64,000 nucleotides of DNA. Source: Centroberyx gerrardi (lineage: Eukaryota; Chordata; Actinopteri; Beryciformes; Berycidae). Shown in pieces: positions 1 to 18,704 of the stretch (positions are counted from its first letter, which is position 1; each line of letters starts with the position of its first letter). The position numbers were made by a program, and so were the translations under genes. The stretch spans positions 16,209,260 through 16,273,259 of the forward strand of contig NC_136005.1 in NCBI RefSeq assembly GCF_048128805.1, in the 5' to 3' direction. Under the pieces are notes generated by a model. It ran no database searches. It had not been told where the DNA came from and saw only the letters and a list, made by a program, of their open reading frames with translations.

Positions 1-1266
1 CTGGGCTTCCTGGTTGCGGCAGAGATCAAGATCGTCCCGGCCAAGTCCTGGGTGAAGCTGCGCTACGAGCCGGTGAGGGGGCTGGAGAACATCTGCAAGC
101 GCTTCAGTGAGGCGTCGCAGAACAAGGAGAACACGTTTGTGGAGGGGCTCCAGTATACTCTGGACACAGCTGTCATCATGACGGGAACCATGACCGACCA
201 CGCAGAGCCTGATAAGGTAAGTTTGTGGGCGTGTGTGTGTGCGGGGGGAGTGTCCACATTTTGTTAACATTCATGTGTGTTATCAAAGTTAACTGTAGTT
301 CCCCTTTTTCCTTGTGTGTGTTTCTTTCAAATCAGATCAACAGAATCGGCCTGCACTTCAAACCCTGGTTCTTTAAACATGTGGAGAACTACTTGAAAGG
401 CGACCGCACCGCAGTAGAATACATCCCTCTCAGACAATACTACCACAGACACACACGCAGCATCTTCTGGGAGCTTCAGGTGCACACACAACACGTGCAC
501 GCTCACACACACACAGACACACAGAAGCCGTGTTTCCATGTGCATTAGCGAGATTGTAATGAAGGACCTTATATCTGCCAGATTTTAGCTTGTCATCATC
601 TTACCGACCCCATGCTCATTTCTCTGCATTACACTCTAATGCTTTCTCTCTCTCTCACACACACACACATGCACGCACACGACACATGCTCACACATACA
701 CACACACTATTAGCCATTAGTGAGCGAAGTTTGGCAGACGTCGTTTCCCATAACAGTAAATTGTGTGATGAATTATGCATAGTATTGGTTTGACAGGCTG
801 CCTGTGGTCTTTTGGGTCCTCTGTTTTTTTTTTAAAGGCATTTTGCTTTTGTGGACGGCAGGAAACAAAATGATTGGATAGACGAGGTAGAGAGTGGAGA
901 TGACACCAGAAAGGTGGAGGATCAGGCCTGAATCCACTACATTGTCAATACATCGCACCACAGAGTGTGTCTTTGGTCTTGTCTTTTAACCGGTGCGTGT
1001 ATGTGTTTGTGTGTGTGCATATCTGTGTCCTTTCTCTAGGATATCATTCCATTTGGCAACAACACTGTGTTCCGCTGGCTGTTTGGATGGATGGTTCCCC
1101 CTAAGATCTCTCTGCTGAAGCTCACCCAGGGGGAGACCATCAGACGGCTTTACGAGCAGCACCATGTGGTGCAGGACATGCTGATACCCATGAAGCATCT
1201 GCAGGCTGCCATCACTCACTTCCACCAGGACATAAATGTAAGACTCACAGACATGGGGTGCACCCA

Positions 1267-1316
<50 letters not shown>

Positions 1317-1875
1317 CTTACTGTTTATACACTCACCCTTCCTTGAATTTATTCCCTGCCTTGTGTTATTTCAGGTTTACCCTCTGTGGCTGTGTCCATT
1401 CCTGCTGCTACCAGGCAGAGGAATGGTTCATCCTAAAGGTCAAGAAGAGGAGTTGTATGTGGACATTGGAGCGTACGGCGAGCCCAAAGTCAAACACTTT
1501 GAGGCTAAAGCCTCAATGCGTCAGCTGGAGAAGTTTGTGAGACAAGTGCATGGGTGAGTCTCAAATGCTGTTTGAAATTTAGAATCAGTAACCATAGAAA
1601 CCACCATATACTGGAGGATATAAAATACGATGAGGTTTAAACTGCATCCTCTCATGTTATATAGACGTGTCCTATTGCTTTGACGTGTGTCTCCTGTCGC
1701 CATGCCAACTGCCTCCTGCAGGTTCCAGATGCTGTATGCGGATGTGTATATGGACCGAGAAGAGTTTTGGGAGATGTTTGACGGACAGCTGTATCATAGA
1801 CTGAGGGAGGAACTTGGCTGTAAGGAGGCGTTCCCCGAGGTTTACGACAAAATCTGCAAATCTGCTCGACACTGA
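1..1875 (+). CDS. dhcr24: Delta(24)-sterol reductase, C-terminal 296 residues (5' exons lie left of the window)
   Basis: FAD-dependent ER enzyme that reduces the C24 double bond of desmosterol and related sterols to give cholesterol. Five exons are visible: 1-216 (cut by the window edge, frame 1), 336-479, 1040-1237, 1375-1553 and 1722-1875, with TGA at 1873-1875. All junctions are GT-AG and keep frame. The translation matches the C-terminal half of vertebrate DHCR24 (about 516 residues), including [34 protein letters not shown] and the end [12 protein letters not shown]. The N-terminal membrane segment and FAD-binding exons are outside the window. The gene looks intact where visible. Identity is certain; the donor after 479 (CAG|GTGCAC) is weaker than the others but is supported by frame. 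Confidence 0.96.
1270..1311. repeat. (CA)n microsatellite in dhcr24 intron
   Basis: A run of about 20 CA units starts some 30 bases after the 1237 donor. Shorter CA-rich tracts lie at 480-525 and 655-710 in the preceding intron. Confidence 0.9.
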
Positions 1876-2640
1876 CCCCATCTCCTGGCTGATTCAGCCC
1901 TGATTCAGAGATAGACCGAGGCACTGTGTGCCTGTGTAGCAATTCACTATGGTTGACCGCTAGTGATTGTGAGGTGTCGGCTACAAACCAGTTAAACTGG
2001 GTTTTAAACAGTTTTACACCCAGCAAATCCCAGCATTTTCTGAAGTGAAGTTAAGCTCTGCACATACAAATTTAAGCTACAGTACTTAAATAATTTTTGG
2101 TAATCAAACTGTGTTCAGACTACTACATCCTATCAATGTGAAGCAGGATCACATCTCACACATCCTCCAGCACAGCTCAGAAGCACCAGGCTTATCGCAC
2201 CAGCGTAACACATTTTACCCATCATTTTCATTCCCCGTCTTTGGAGTCAGTGAAGTATCTCTGTGCCTTAAGCTTAAATGGCACATGCTAAAGGCATGAA
2301 TGTATTCTGTTTTTCTTTTTATGTATACATAATTAGCTACTATTAACATCATTAATGTTATAATTTCCTGTGCTGTTTGACTCAGAAACTCATCTTGTCT
2401 CAGACTTTTTCTGTGACTTTGCCATCTTGTGTTCACCACTGCAGACCTTGTGCAGATTTACCTAATTAAGACCATGCAAATATGTCAGTATACAGTATAT
2501 ACATTTGTGATAAATGTCTGTGAAATTTTAAGTCTGAAAGAAAATATTTTGTAAGTTATACTATGGACTGTGTATGGATTGGATTTGTTGTTAGATTAAT
2601 TAATTAAAAAATCTATTCTGCAATACATTTTTTTTTTTCT
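1876..2640 (+). other. dhcr24: dhcr24 3' UTR
   Basis: Non-coding sequence after the dhcr24 stop. A variant poly(A) signal ATTAAA at 2603-2608, followed by a T-rich stretch near 2630, makes an mRNA end near 2625-2640 plausible. The end is inferred only from the hexamer. Confidence 0.5.
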
Positions 2641-4766
2641 GCTTTATTTCAATGTAGATTTTAATAATGTTGACAAACTATAATTAAAAATGTGTACACT
2701 TGTGCCAATGTGCCAATCATGTGACATTATGAATGTGTCTGTGCCTCTGGCTGAGCTGATTTCACAAGCCCATTCCCTCCATTGGACAATAGGAATCTCC
2801 ATTGCTCCACTGGGATATTGACTGCCCACAGCCATTCACTGAAACAACACACCAGGCTAGAGTGATTACTGCATTTACCTGGAATTTATTTGAATTTAAA
2901 TGTTAACTAAACCATTGTTGTTTTGTCTCACCACATGCACATGCTGAACAGAAAGGGGTATGCTATCTGAATGTTTTTAAGGAGGTCATGGGGCCACTGA
3001 GATGCCTTTGATGCTCCATCAGGTAGGCTATTACAAAATATTTACAATGATCTGTACTGTGCTAAACCAAGGATGGGCAATCATGTGCCATGGGGGCCTG
3101 AGTACGCATGCAGGTTGTGATTTCAACCAAAGATTCCGCCAGGTGATTTCACTGATTAGTCCCCCCTCTAATCAGTGAAATCAGTGGTGTGGTTTTGCTT
3201 TAAATGTTCTGAACGGGTTTGGGAACCACCGGTCTAGGTTTTTGGGGGCTACTCGGTAGAGTTTTGCAGCACACCAGAGCGCGATTCCTGCGGTTCCGCC
3301 CTCCTCAGACGGGACAAGTCGTGTGCATTAGCAACGTTGAAGCAGGGGGCTACTTCCAGAGCCTACAGACTCCAGCAACAAGCTGCCTACAAATATAGGC
3401 AAGACAGGTAGGTTGTGTTTTGATTTTTTTAGGTTACATGTTAAAGTTAGAGAGGCGCATTGTTATTAATTTCCTATTTTCTGTCATGATCTTGGATTCT
3501 GTCTTGAAGTACAGTAAACTCCACACTACGTTACGTGTCTACCGCGGTTTGCATGTCAAGCTGCACTACGCTGCTGAGAAGCAACATGCTAGCGTTAACT
3601 TTAGCTGCTTGTCTGTCTACTACCTGCCTGCTATACAGTTGCTAGCTAACAGATGCTTTCTTAAATAGTTTGTGAAGGTGACTTTGAAGATGGCTTGTTT
3701 TTGAAATGTTGCGTCGCCCTGACAGGAGGGAAATGTTAGTCGTTAGCTGGTTGCAGAGGGTTTATTCGCTGCAAGCAAGTCACTCAGGACAGATGTTAAT
3801 TTGTTTTAAACCGACTTTGAAGTTTATACTAGCAGAAGTTAGCTTCGTGGTTACTGACTGTGCCATGTTTGCCACATTGGCAGCCAGCAGCACCTTGGTC
3901 AAGGTCTATACATTGGGTAAGGTCAAGGCAACAATAGCAATACAGTTTCCTTGACAACAATGCGGAAGTTCCGCAAGTAAAACCATAAATGCTGGTCTTC
4001 TGTCAACATGTTGATTTGGTAAGTGCTCAACTTATTTTAAAAGTTAACCCTTCTAATCTAATAAATCTTTACCTTGACCCTAACCAAAATGTCCAACTAG
4101 CTAGCCAGACATGTTGCTGTAAGTGCCCATAATCAGAGAACTGCTATAGTGTTCTACCTTTGGGCGTGGAGGAGTACAATAAAATCCTATGATCACATTT
4201 TTCTACACAGGTGTTTTGATAAAACAGTAGCTGGCTGGTTAACCACGAGAAACTGCATAGTCTGCATATCAACAGTCCCAGATTTTATCCCTACAGTGAA
4301 TGGTGGGAAGAGCATGTTCAGTTTTTCTAGGAAAAGGAAAAGCACTGCTAATCACTTGATTGAAATCATGCAATTTTATATATAACGTTAGATGACTGAG
4401 TGGAGGGGCTCTTGTCTCTGAGTGACAGTATCTGCAGACCTGTGCCAGGTGCAACAAATGAATGTTGCATCAGAGATGGACTTGTTTTATTGCATTACAT
4501 AGCTTTACTACAAAACCTTTCTGGATAATTTTATCCTATTTAATTATGCTATGATGGATATGTGCATGTTGTTACAGCCTTGTTGCAGTGAACTGATCTT
4601 TGTATTTACAGATAATCTGGAGTGGAGGAGAAAGTTGGATAATCACAACCATACAGACAACCACACAGACAAGACGAGAGAGGTAGAGGTGGAAGGAGAG
4701 GGATACTGATCGTTGGAAGGCTGTTTTGCAGAGGAGTCTGGACTGGAGAGGGAGTGAGGAGGAAGC
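2641..4766 (+). other. dhcr24-tmem205 intergenic region with probable tmem205 5' UTR exons
   Basis: No coding exon was recognised. A repeat-like patch with a palindrome lies at about 3070-3240. A probable non-coding first exon of tmem205 ends at 3407 (AAGACAG|GTAGGT). A second exon begins at 4612 after a TTTACAG acceptor and carries the start codon at 4767. Both are inferred from splice consensus. The first-exon start is not visible but is probably near 3250-3300, where the sequence becomes richer in CpG. Confidence 0.45.
3144..3183. repeat. Short palindrome (16-bp perfect arms, 8-nt C-rich loop)
   Basis: Arms 3144-3159 and 3168-3183 are exact reverse complements (TGATTTCACTGATTAG) around TCCCCCCT. 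The palindrome sits in a stretch with the 'gggtttgggaaccac' phrase familiar from dispersed fish repeats, so it is probably part of an old transposon copy spanning about 3070-3240. The family is not assigned. Confidence 0.6.
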
Positions 4767-5523
4767 ATGTCCACTGACCAGGAGCCCACTTTCACAGTCA
4801 AGTTGCTGCAGCTGCTGCTGCTCTCCACCTACTGGGGCATGCAGATTTGGGTCACCTTCATATCAAGTTTGTACCACACACACACACACACACACACCTG
4901 TTCACTGTTTCTCTTCCACTTAATGCTGCCCCTCTCATCTCAGACAATGTGTTATGCTGATTTCTGTACAGGCTTTGTGATGGACAACCACCTGAACAGA
5001 CATACATATGGGTTCATTCAGAGTCGTCTGGTCCCATTCTACCTCCACCTGGGTTCAGCTTGTGCCTTCTTTAACCTCACTATCTACGCAGTATACCATC
5101 CCAGCGACATGCTGGATGACAGGGAGGCCTTTCAGGTGTGTAGTTTGTGCCGATCGATCACAATGCCTAAAACCAAATTCGGAACATTTGTTTAACCTCT
5201 GCCTCTACTTTTCCCACCAGATCTTCATCTTCTTTGTGTCTGTGACGGTGGCCGCTGTCAATGCTCAGTGGTTTGGCCAAATGACATCAGAGATCATGGC
5301 GGACATGCACCTTATTGAGCAAGCATGTGGACTGGGTCAGGATATAGGCTTGTCGTCCAATCGGGAAGCTTATGCCAAGTTGTGTGAGACGGATGTGAAA
5401 TACAGACACCTCAGCAGTCGTCTGTGGTTGTACAGACTCCTGTCCTCGCTCTGTAACCTCTGCTGTATAGCCTGCAACTTCTACAGTCTCTGTTACATGG
5501 CTGAGAACCTTGTTACTTTGTAA
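4767..5523 (+). CDS. tmem205: Transmembrane protein 205 (DUF4149 family)
   Basis: Small multi-span membrane protein of poorly known function; the human orthologue has been linked to cisplatin resistance and secretory traffic. Coding exons are 4767-4866, 4972-5135 and 5221-5523 (TAA), giving 188 residues against 189 in human. Family features are in order: the start motif TYWGMQIWVTFIS (about residues 20-32), HTYGFIQSRLVPFYLHLG, the VAAVNAQWFG helix, and a C-terminal helix with the SSLCNLCCIACN core. About four hydrophobic segments are visible. The start is the first ATG of the second exon and matches the family N terminus. The donor at 4867 (A|GTTTGT) is weak, but it is the only one that gives the conserved junction (AGC, Ser, then FVMDN) in frame. 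Confidence 0.93.
4874..4898. repeat. (CA)n microsatellite in tmem205 intron
   Basis: About 12 CA units directly after the first coding donor of tmem205. Confidence 0.85.
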
Positions 5524-8105
5524 AACAGACTCCGCTGCTGGACTGTTCATTTGCTGAAACCGAGTCACTCCCATATATCTCCTCAGCCATACAGACCCAA
5601 AAACATTTTTTGTATCAAAGCAAGTCTATAAGTAATATATTTAATATACATGGACACAATCATCCACAGTCATCTTTATTAGTTATGAGGTGAACATTCA
5701 GGTAAGGTGCTTCTTCTTCTGTAAGAGGGAATTATGAAAGGATTTAGCTTCAATTCATGGATTTTACAATCCCTGGCAGATGAGTCATAGCTTTTTGTTG
5801 GTTTTGAGACAATCATGGTCACTAAAGCTACGTTTCTGTTGCAAGAGTTGTAGAGAGACAAATGAATAGACCTCTGCCACTTCAAAAATACCTCACCTTT
5901 CACCTGGTATGGCTGGGGGTGTGGTTGCCCTGTGCTGTGGAGAGATTTCCCTTTACCAAAGATTGCTGTATGGTATAATACTGAAACTTAAATAGAATGT
6001 TTTTAGAAAGCTTGTATTTGTTGTACCAGAGACACCATACTAGGAAACAGCCCAATGCACTGCACTTTTTATATGCAAGCAACAGGAAAGCACCTTTTGT
6101 AATCAGGGATTGTTGGCATGCTGCTCAATCCTGCTCTGCCTGTTTGGGTAGCCCCAAAGAGTCTTTACAATTTGCTCACTTCCAGCAACCACCACACCAT
6201 GATCCAGTGTTACGGGTTTGTCTGGGTTACGTCATGTTACCATAGGAACCCCTTTGGATTCAGGTTTCAGGGTTATACTTATATTGGTATAACTCTTATA
6301 AAGGGTTATACCATCTTCAGCCGTATGAGTTTAATTTGGTCTTCATCCTGTCTTGGTGACTTATGTGGCATTAAAGATACTAGAAGGGTTCTAAAAAATC
6401 TTTGACTATATGGTTTATCATGAATATTGTTTTTAGTCCAACCAAAATCCACTTGCATCAGTGATTTTATCATTGATTGAAATAGAATTTCCCCACAAGG
6501 ATCGATAAAGTACAACATAAACATCATTACCGTTCTGATCAGCAGGCTGATGCTAGTGTAGTATTATAGTGTGGCATTCTATAGCTGCTATAGAGGGGGA
6601 TCTCTCTTGGCTGCTGGAAGATATTGTCGAGGCTTCCTGAGATGTTGGTCTAATTCAGCTAAACATCTGTGATGAGATGAGCCCACTTGACCTGAATGAT
6701 TTCCCTGTACTCGGCTCTTGACTTCTAAATATGAATGCTTACTTCAAGGTACGCCACAAGGGACAATCACACCAGATCCTGTATATTGGTTATGGGTTAT
6801 GATTTTAAAGATTTGGGAAACTATTGGGTCTGTAGCCTGAAATCCTCAAATGTTTTTCACTTTGCACCTTAACATCTCAGTTAAGTCAGAGTGTACAGTA
6901 TATGCCCAAAGATTATGGTCTGCAAAGACAGAATTCCATTCACTGTTAATGGAGCAGTTGCAGGCTGTACATCTTGGTATTATGTCATCATAGATGTGTC
7001 ATCATACTGATTTCTAGCTGTGGGAGAAAATTTGTAAATGCAATGATTGGAATTGAGGCCAAAGAGTTTGAGTTGTACTCGCCTTGAGCGATGTACTCTT
7101 ACAGTCCCATTCTCAGGCGTCAGTGCTTTTTTCTTAAAATTTAAATTTAGTTTGTATATTTTAGAGTTTCATTGTTTTGTGTGTTCCTTTCACTCATCCA
7201 GCGGGGCAGAGGGAATCTGTGGTCAATTATGTAATTTGTTTGCTGAAATGATGACATGTTAAGAAGAAACCCCTCCCTGCTGTGGAATGCATGCAGGCTC
7301 TTCCTTGATTTTATTGCTCTTGGATTGAAACCAATCTATTGGTGGAAGTGTTTTGATTTATTCTACATTTGTGTAAACCAGTGGAAACCAAGTGCCAGTG
7401 ACGCATACTTCCCTGATCAAGGCAGTGTAGTAAGGATTCTGAAACTCCTCTTTCCCACGCTTAATTATTTGGACAGTCTGGACTGATGAAGATACTTACT
7501 GAGCTTCCACATGTGCCTTAGACTGGTTTGGGGTCGAGATGCTACTGGCAAAGACAGAGCAAATATCTCTTGGTAGTTGGTTGAGACTATATCCATTATT
7601 TTATTTTTTGCCTTTCCTGTTGGCTGTCAACTTGGCCAGTTATATTTCATATTGAATTGAAATTCAAGTCTAGCCATTTGAGTTTTGTGTATAAACATGA
7701 AGGCCATATTTGAATATGGAATTTTAGCCCATTTTTACTTTACATATGCATTTCTCAATTATTTATGCCAAGTTCTTATTGATTAGTGTGATATAATGGG
7801 ATAGGAGGTTAGTGTGCCTTTTTTAATAATGAATATAAATTTAGTATCTCGCTTTAAATGTTTGCCTGAAGACTGACACTTTCATGGTCAGAGCTCATGA
7901 GCAGTTTTAAGGGAGCGGGTTTGTATCAAAGATCTTGACATGTCTGATCTATTTTTTGTATTAATATTAAAACTAAAATGTATACACAAATTCTGTATTT
8001 GTTTCCCCCCCCCCACAGTGGAACCTAGAGTTTACTATCAAGTTAATTTTTCCATTAATCACAACCTTGGCTTGGATTTTGATGTAAGCAGCATATTTGT
8101 ATATA
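5524..8105. other. tmem205-slc35d1 intergenic region
   Basis: No exon with recognisable coding content was found on either strand. The first part must hold the tmem205 3' UTR, but I see no AATAAA close to the stop; the variant ATTAAA occurs near 6370 and near 7964. The stretch 6465-6510 resembles the 3' tail of a fish LINE. The rest is AT-rich sequence without clear structure. Confidence 0.5.
6484..6512 (+). repeat. LINE 3'-tail-like motif
   Basis: The phrase 'gaatttccccacaaggatcg' followed by 'ataaagta' resembles the terminal segment of common fish LINE elements. Only the tail is recognisable, so this is a low-confidence fragment. Confidence 0.35.
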
Positions 8106-9623
8106 AGAATGTTTTTTTTTTTATTATTATTAATTCAACCATAACCTGACAACATTTAAGATGACCAACAAAATCACAAAGAATGTGTAAATGTAATGTC
8201 AACAGCAGGAGAGATTTGTTTGTATTTTTTTAATGTAAAAATATGTTCCGCTCTGGTCTCATGTTTCAGCTACAAATCTATGGTTACTGTGTTTAAGATG
8301 ACATCAGCATCAACAATACACAAGTCACTCCACTTACAATATGAATATTAGTTAAAAAAAATAAATATAAAAAAGGTACAAAGCACACCCATCCAATAAC
8401 TTGGAGTGCACATGTGGTAGATAAAATTTTAAAAATGTCAACACTCATACCTGACTATTTAAGGTTTAGATGACTGCATTTAAATTGTAACACTTAAACT
8501 TAAACCTGAAATGTACATTTCTTTAAAGTACATTAACCTCAATCTCTTGACAATGAATGTAACTTGAGGTGAACTCTTACCATTGCTACCTTGAAAACAG
8601 TTGAAAGTGCAATAACATTGTCTCAAAAAAACAAATGGATCCCGTTGTACACATAAACAAACCATAATTACTGCTTGTTGCCTCTGCATAGAGAGTACCA
8701 GTTACAGCCTGTGACAGAATCCACAACAAACAATCTGTAATACTGAGGGAGCACAATGTAAACGGTTAATTTTAGATCATATCCCCAAAAAGAGGCAGCA
8801 GATGCATTTAAAGCCACAATCCTTATTTTGAACTGGCAGCCCACTGCCCCACCCACTTTGGTTGTTTGAAGGATGAGGTTAAGGTTACTATAGTCACCAT
8901 CCGTTGTAACACATTTAAAACAGTGTATGCACAAAATGAAAAGCAACATACTAGACAAAAGAGTGAAATAACAGATTACAGCTAATGGTAGGGTCAGAGC
9001 ATCTCACTGAAGGCATTCAAAAGTTACATTCCTTGTAAACAGCAAACTGGATAGGCTATACTGTATAGAAAAGGTAAGGATTGTGCCTTTAAATTACCAT
9101 TGTTCTTAATACTTGCAAGACTCACCAATCGAAGCGCACCCATGCTTAAAAGTACAGACAAATCCAGCTGATCACTCCTGTTTTCAGGAAGCATTGTGTT
9201 TGTTCAACATTCAACTTAAAAAGTTACGTCGGTCTAAATGTTAGGAATGTCCATTCCCATGACAATGTTGTATTATAAATAATACTGGTTCCATGTCTCC
9301 CTTCTTATCACTACTCACAAGTACAGTAAATCCAAAGATTAAAAAAAACACCATCTAAAATCAACCAATTTCGCAGGACCAATTCAAGTTAAAAAAGGCC
9401 AACCTTTCAGTTACAGGTCCATAATCCCTCAGGAGGGTTTCGTAACCATGGCAGCCGGAGGAGAGTCATGGAGGCTCCATCTCCACACACAGACAGACGG
9501 GAAATCATCACAACACTATTCCCATGAATTCCAAGCCTCTGCCGCTGAAATGCTCAATAAATAAGCCGTACCAAAAATAGATTGTTCTCTTGTTCATCAG
9601 CATAAAAAAATCCAGTGTCTCTG
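8106..9623 (-). other. slc35d1: slc35d1 3' UTR (probable)
   Basis: Minus-strand sequence after the slc35d1 stop. A poly(A) signal AATAAA on the minus strand (plus-strand TTTATT at 8120-8125) would give a 1.5-kb 3' UTR. No competing exon was seen. The extent is inferred. Confidence 0.45.
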
Positions 9624-15773
<6,150 letters not shown>

Positions 15774-16014
15774 CCCCGACAAGTACTCATTCCTCCCTGT
15801 CTGCCTCTTCTTCCCCTGCCATCGCGCACCCCCAGACCGCTACACGGGGACGTTGACGTTTCACAACTTCCGCCTGAAGTCAGACAGAGCAATGCACTGT
15901 ACGCCGAAGCACGCCCTGCCTTATCCCCATGCTTTATCCCCATGCTTTATCCCCATCTAGCGCGTGTCCTTTAAAACAGCTGGCACTCACTTTGAACTGA
16001 AAACAAAACATCAA
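15774..16014 (-). promoter_or_regulatory. slc35d1: slc35d1 promoter / 5' UTR region
   Basis: CpG-rich sequence upstream of the slc35d1 start, squeezed between that ATG and the poly(A) signal of the upstream gene (plus-strand TTTATT at 16031-16036). It contains a short tandem of 'tatccccatgct' units at about 15922-15955. No TATA box was noted. The promoter role is inferred from position. Confidence 0.5.
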
Positions 16015-16176
16015 CAAAGCGCAATTCAAATTTATTACATCAAAACACACGGGCGCGTGATTGGTAGGCATTATATAATCCTATAGGATACAATAGAATT
16101 TACATATGCAAACAATTACAGGGGGGATGCACAGTCACATTTCTCCTTATACCCCTTATATATATAGATTATACTG

Positions 16177-18666
16177 TTAGAGCATATTCGCAGTGGGGAT
16201 GGTTATGGCTCGCTCTGGGTCAAAAGGGGTATTTGTTGCTCTACGTGAACCATCTTCCTCAGCTCCAAAGTCCACAGACTGTGACTGGGGTTCCCGGCTG
16301 GGCTGCTGCTTGGAGTAAACAAACTGTCTTATGTTCATGGTATTGTTTGGCAGGGGCTTGGAGATGAACATGAAGTTCCGTTTATTGCTCTGCCAGTTGC
16401 TTGGCTCTCGGCCAATGTTATGAAAGGTGGAATGGGGGAGACTCTTTGTTAGAGTAAGTAGGGGTCGAAAAGATTCTTGCGGACTGACAGACGTCGCAGC
16501 TTGATTTGGGTTCATCCCATTTAGCACCGGTCCCACTGCTTTTGTGGAGCCACGCCTCTGTGTGGGGGACGCTGTTGAGGGGCCCATCAGCGGAATGCTG
16601 GGGGCCTCCGGGAGTTCACGAGGAGACCTACCAGTGGGGGGTGGAGTGGTTGGGAACGTTGACAGCTTCTTACGACACACAGAGAATCGTCCGAGGTCTG
16701 TGTCCTTAGCAACGTTTCCATCAGCGGAGAGAACTTTGAGGCTCACAGTGCACGTCTGTAAAACCTTGTTCCGCAGGGCCCCAATATTCAGCCTCTCCTC
16801 CTTCTCTTTCCCTCTCCGCCTCTTCTCTAAGGCTGCAGCCTGGAGGGATTCTGTGATACGCACAACGGCAGAGTGGATAGTCCTCCTGCCGGTGGGTCGC
16901 TGAGAGGGGTCGAGGGTGTGGAAGCCAGGTGAACTGAATGGTTTGTGCTCATATTCATCCCTGCTGCTCAGCACTGGGTACGTCTCACTAACGATCTGTG
17001 GAAACACACAATTATGTTATATTGGAGTTACATAAATGAACAGCGCAAACTGTTCATGGCTCTGCCCAAGTGGTGTAAAAGTAGCACAACATTTCCAAAT
17101 CACAAGAGGCTGTCATTGCTCATCAGAGGAAAATTAATTTCAGACATCTTCCTAAACAAGGCAGCTAAGTGCTATGCAGGTCTCCTTTCCTACACTTCCC
17201 TTTCCAAAATAACTCTTGGACATTTTTTCAAGAGCTCACAAAGAAATGATATACAAATAGTTGTGTACTGAAATTCATACTGCAAGCATAATATTCAGAA
17301 ATCCAAATTGCAATATCATGCAACCATAAGCACCCCCATGTAAATGTCCAATCAGCCAATCTTCAATTTAGCACTTGAACAGAAGTATCAGCACCATCTT
17401 GTCACAATATCTTGGGCAGATCCCTTCTGTAATGGAAACTGTTAATGAAAGTAGCCAGAATCAAGATGATCCAGATAGACAGAAAGTAATATCCAAACAG
17501 GACTCACTGGAGGAGGGGTATAGGCTGACAGAGGCCGGGGTGTGAGTATTTTTGCACCTTTTCTCTCCAGCTCATCTAAGAAACTGAGAGGCACTAATTC
17601 TGCTGTGGCCTCATCTCCAACAGACCGCTCCTCTCTCTCGCCATCAATCACTGAAGACTCCGCATTTCTTAAAAAAATGATAAATAAAGTTAACATTTAC
17701 CCATAAATAAAACAATCACAGGTTCAGATATACAATTTCAAAACCAGACTGGCTTGCCTTCTAGACCGGCTGGTGCAAACACGTACAACATTCCCATGCT
17801 CCAGCTGCTGGAATACCAGCTTCCCCACTGACTCTGACAGAGTAAACTGCTCCTCCTCTGCTTCTGTAGATACATGAGCAGTTTCAGTTCATGAGTTCAG
17901 TTCATTTCAGACTGATATGGGACTAGGGGTAGTGACGTCAAGTCAGCAGGCACTGTATGTTATTAATTGGTTGTGAGGGCACGTTACATATGAAAGATCA
18001 TGCTTGGTGTGTTACCTGTGTAGGCGGTGAGTGATGTGTCCTCAGAAGACAGGGAAGGGCACCAGTTAGATGTGTCTGTGTAGCACAAGGTGCCACCCAC
18101 CAGGGCCCGGCTGCTCCCTGTGTCCAGTCCCTGCAGCTGAATTCTCTCCACCTTGAAGGACAGAGATGCATACGACACTAGTACAGTACAAAGTAACATT
18201 GCACATACACATGTATCATCTGTAACTCTGGTCCAACACTTCCTGGGGAAGTGAATAAGCAACTGTCACTAAAGATCCCGAGCTTGCTATAGCCATTGCA
18301 GCTGTTTTTGTTTTCTTCTTCTTAACACACTTCCTAGTAAATGTTCCTTTTTTTCTTCTTCATTGTGTTCTTGTTATGGTCTTTGTATTCATCTTTGTAT
18401 TCGTTATTCTAATGCATAGTCTAAAAAAATCTAAAAAGCTCATGAACATAATATATGCTACCTTTAAACTTTCATCTTATCTTTCTCAGAATGATTTGAT
18501 AAATAAATCATGTTTTTTCAGTAGCGTTGAAGTCTACACTAGGTTATATACATATATATATACAATAAAATATTTTTCAAAAACTACTCCTCACAGGTCC
18601 ACTTGACTTAAGTCACTACTGTCTACACACCTCACAGAAGAATGTATGAACCCTACACCTCTCAAT

Positions 18667-18704
<38 letters not shown>

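Noticed and set aside
18665-18702. Open frames rich in Cys-Val or Thr-His (here and at 1258-1320, 21108-21175, 31400-31460)
   Set aside because: They are translations of (CA)n/(GT)n microsatellites, not genes, and the regular units are not CRISPR repeats because they have no unique spacers.
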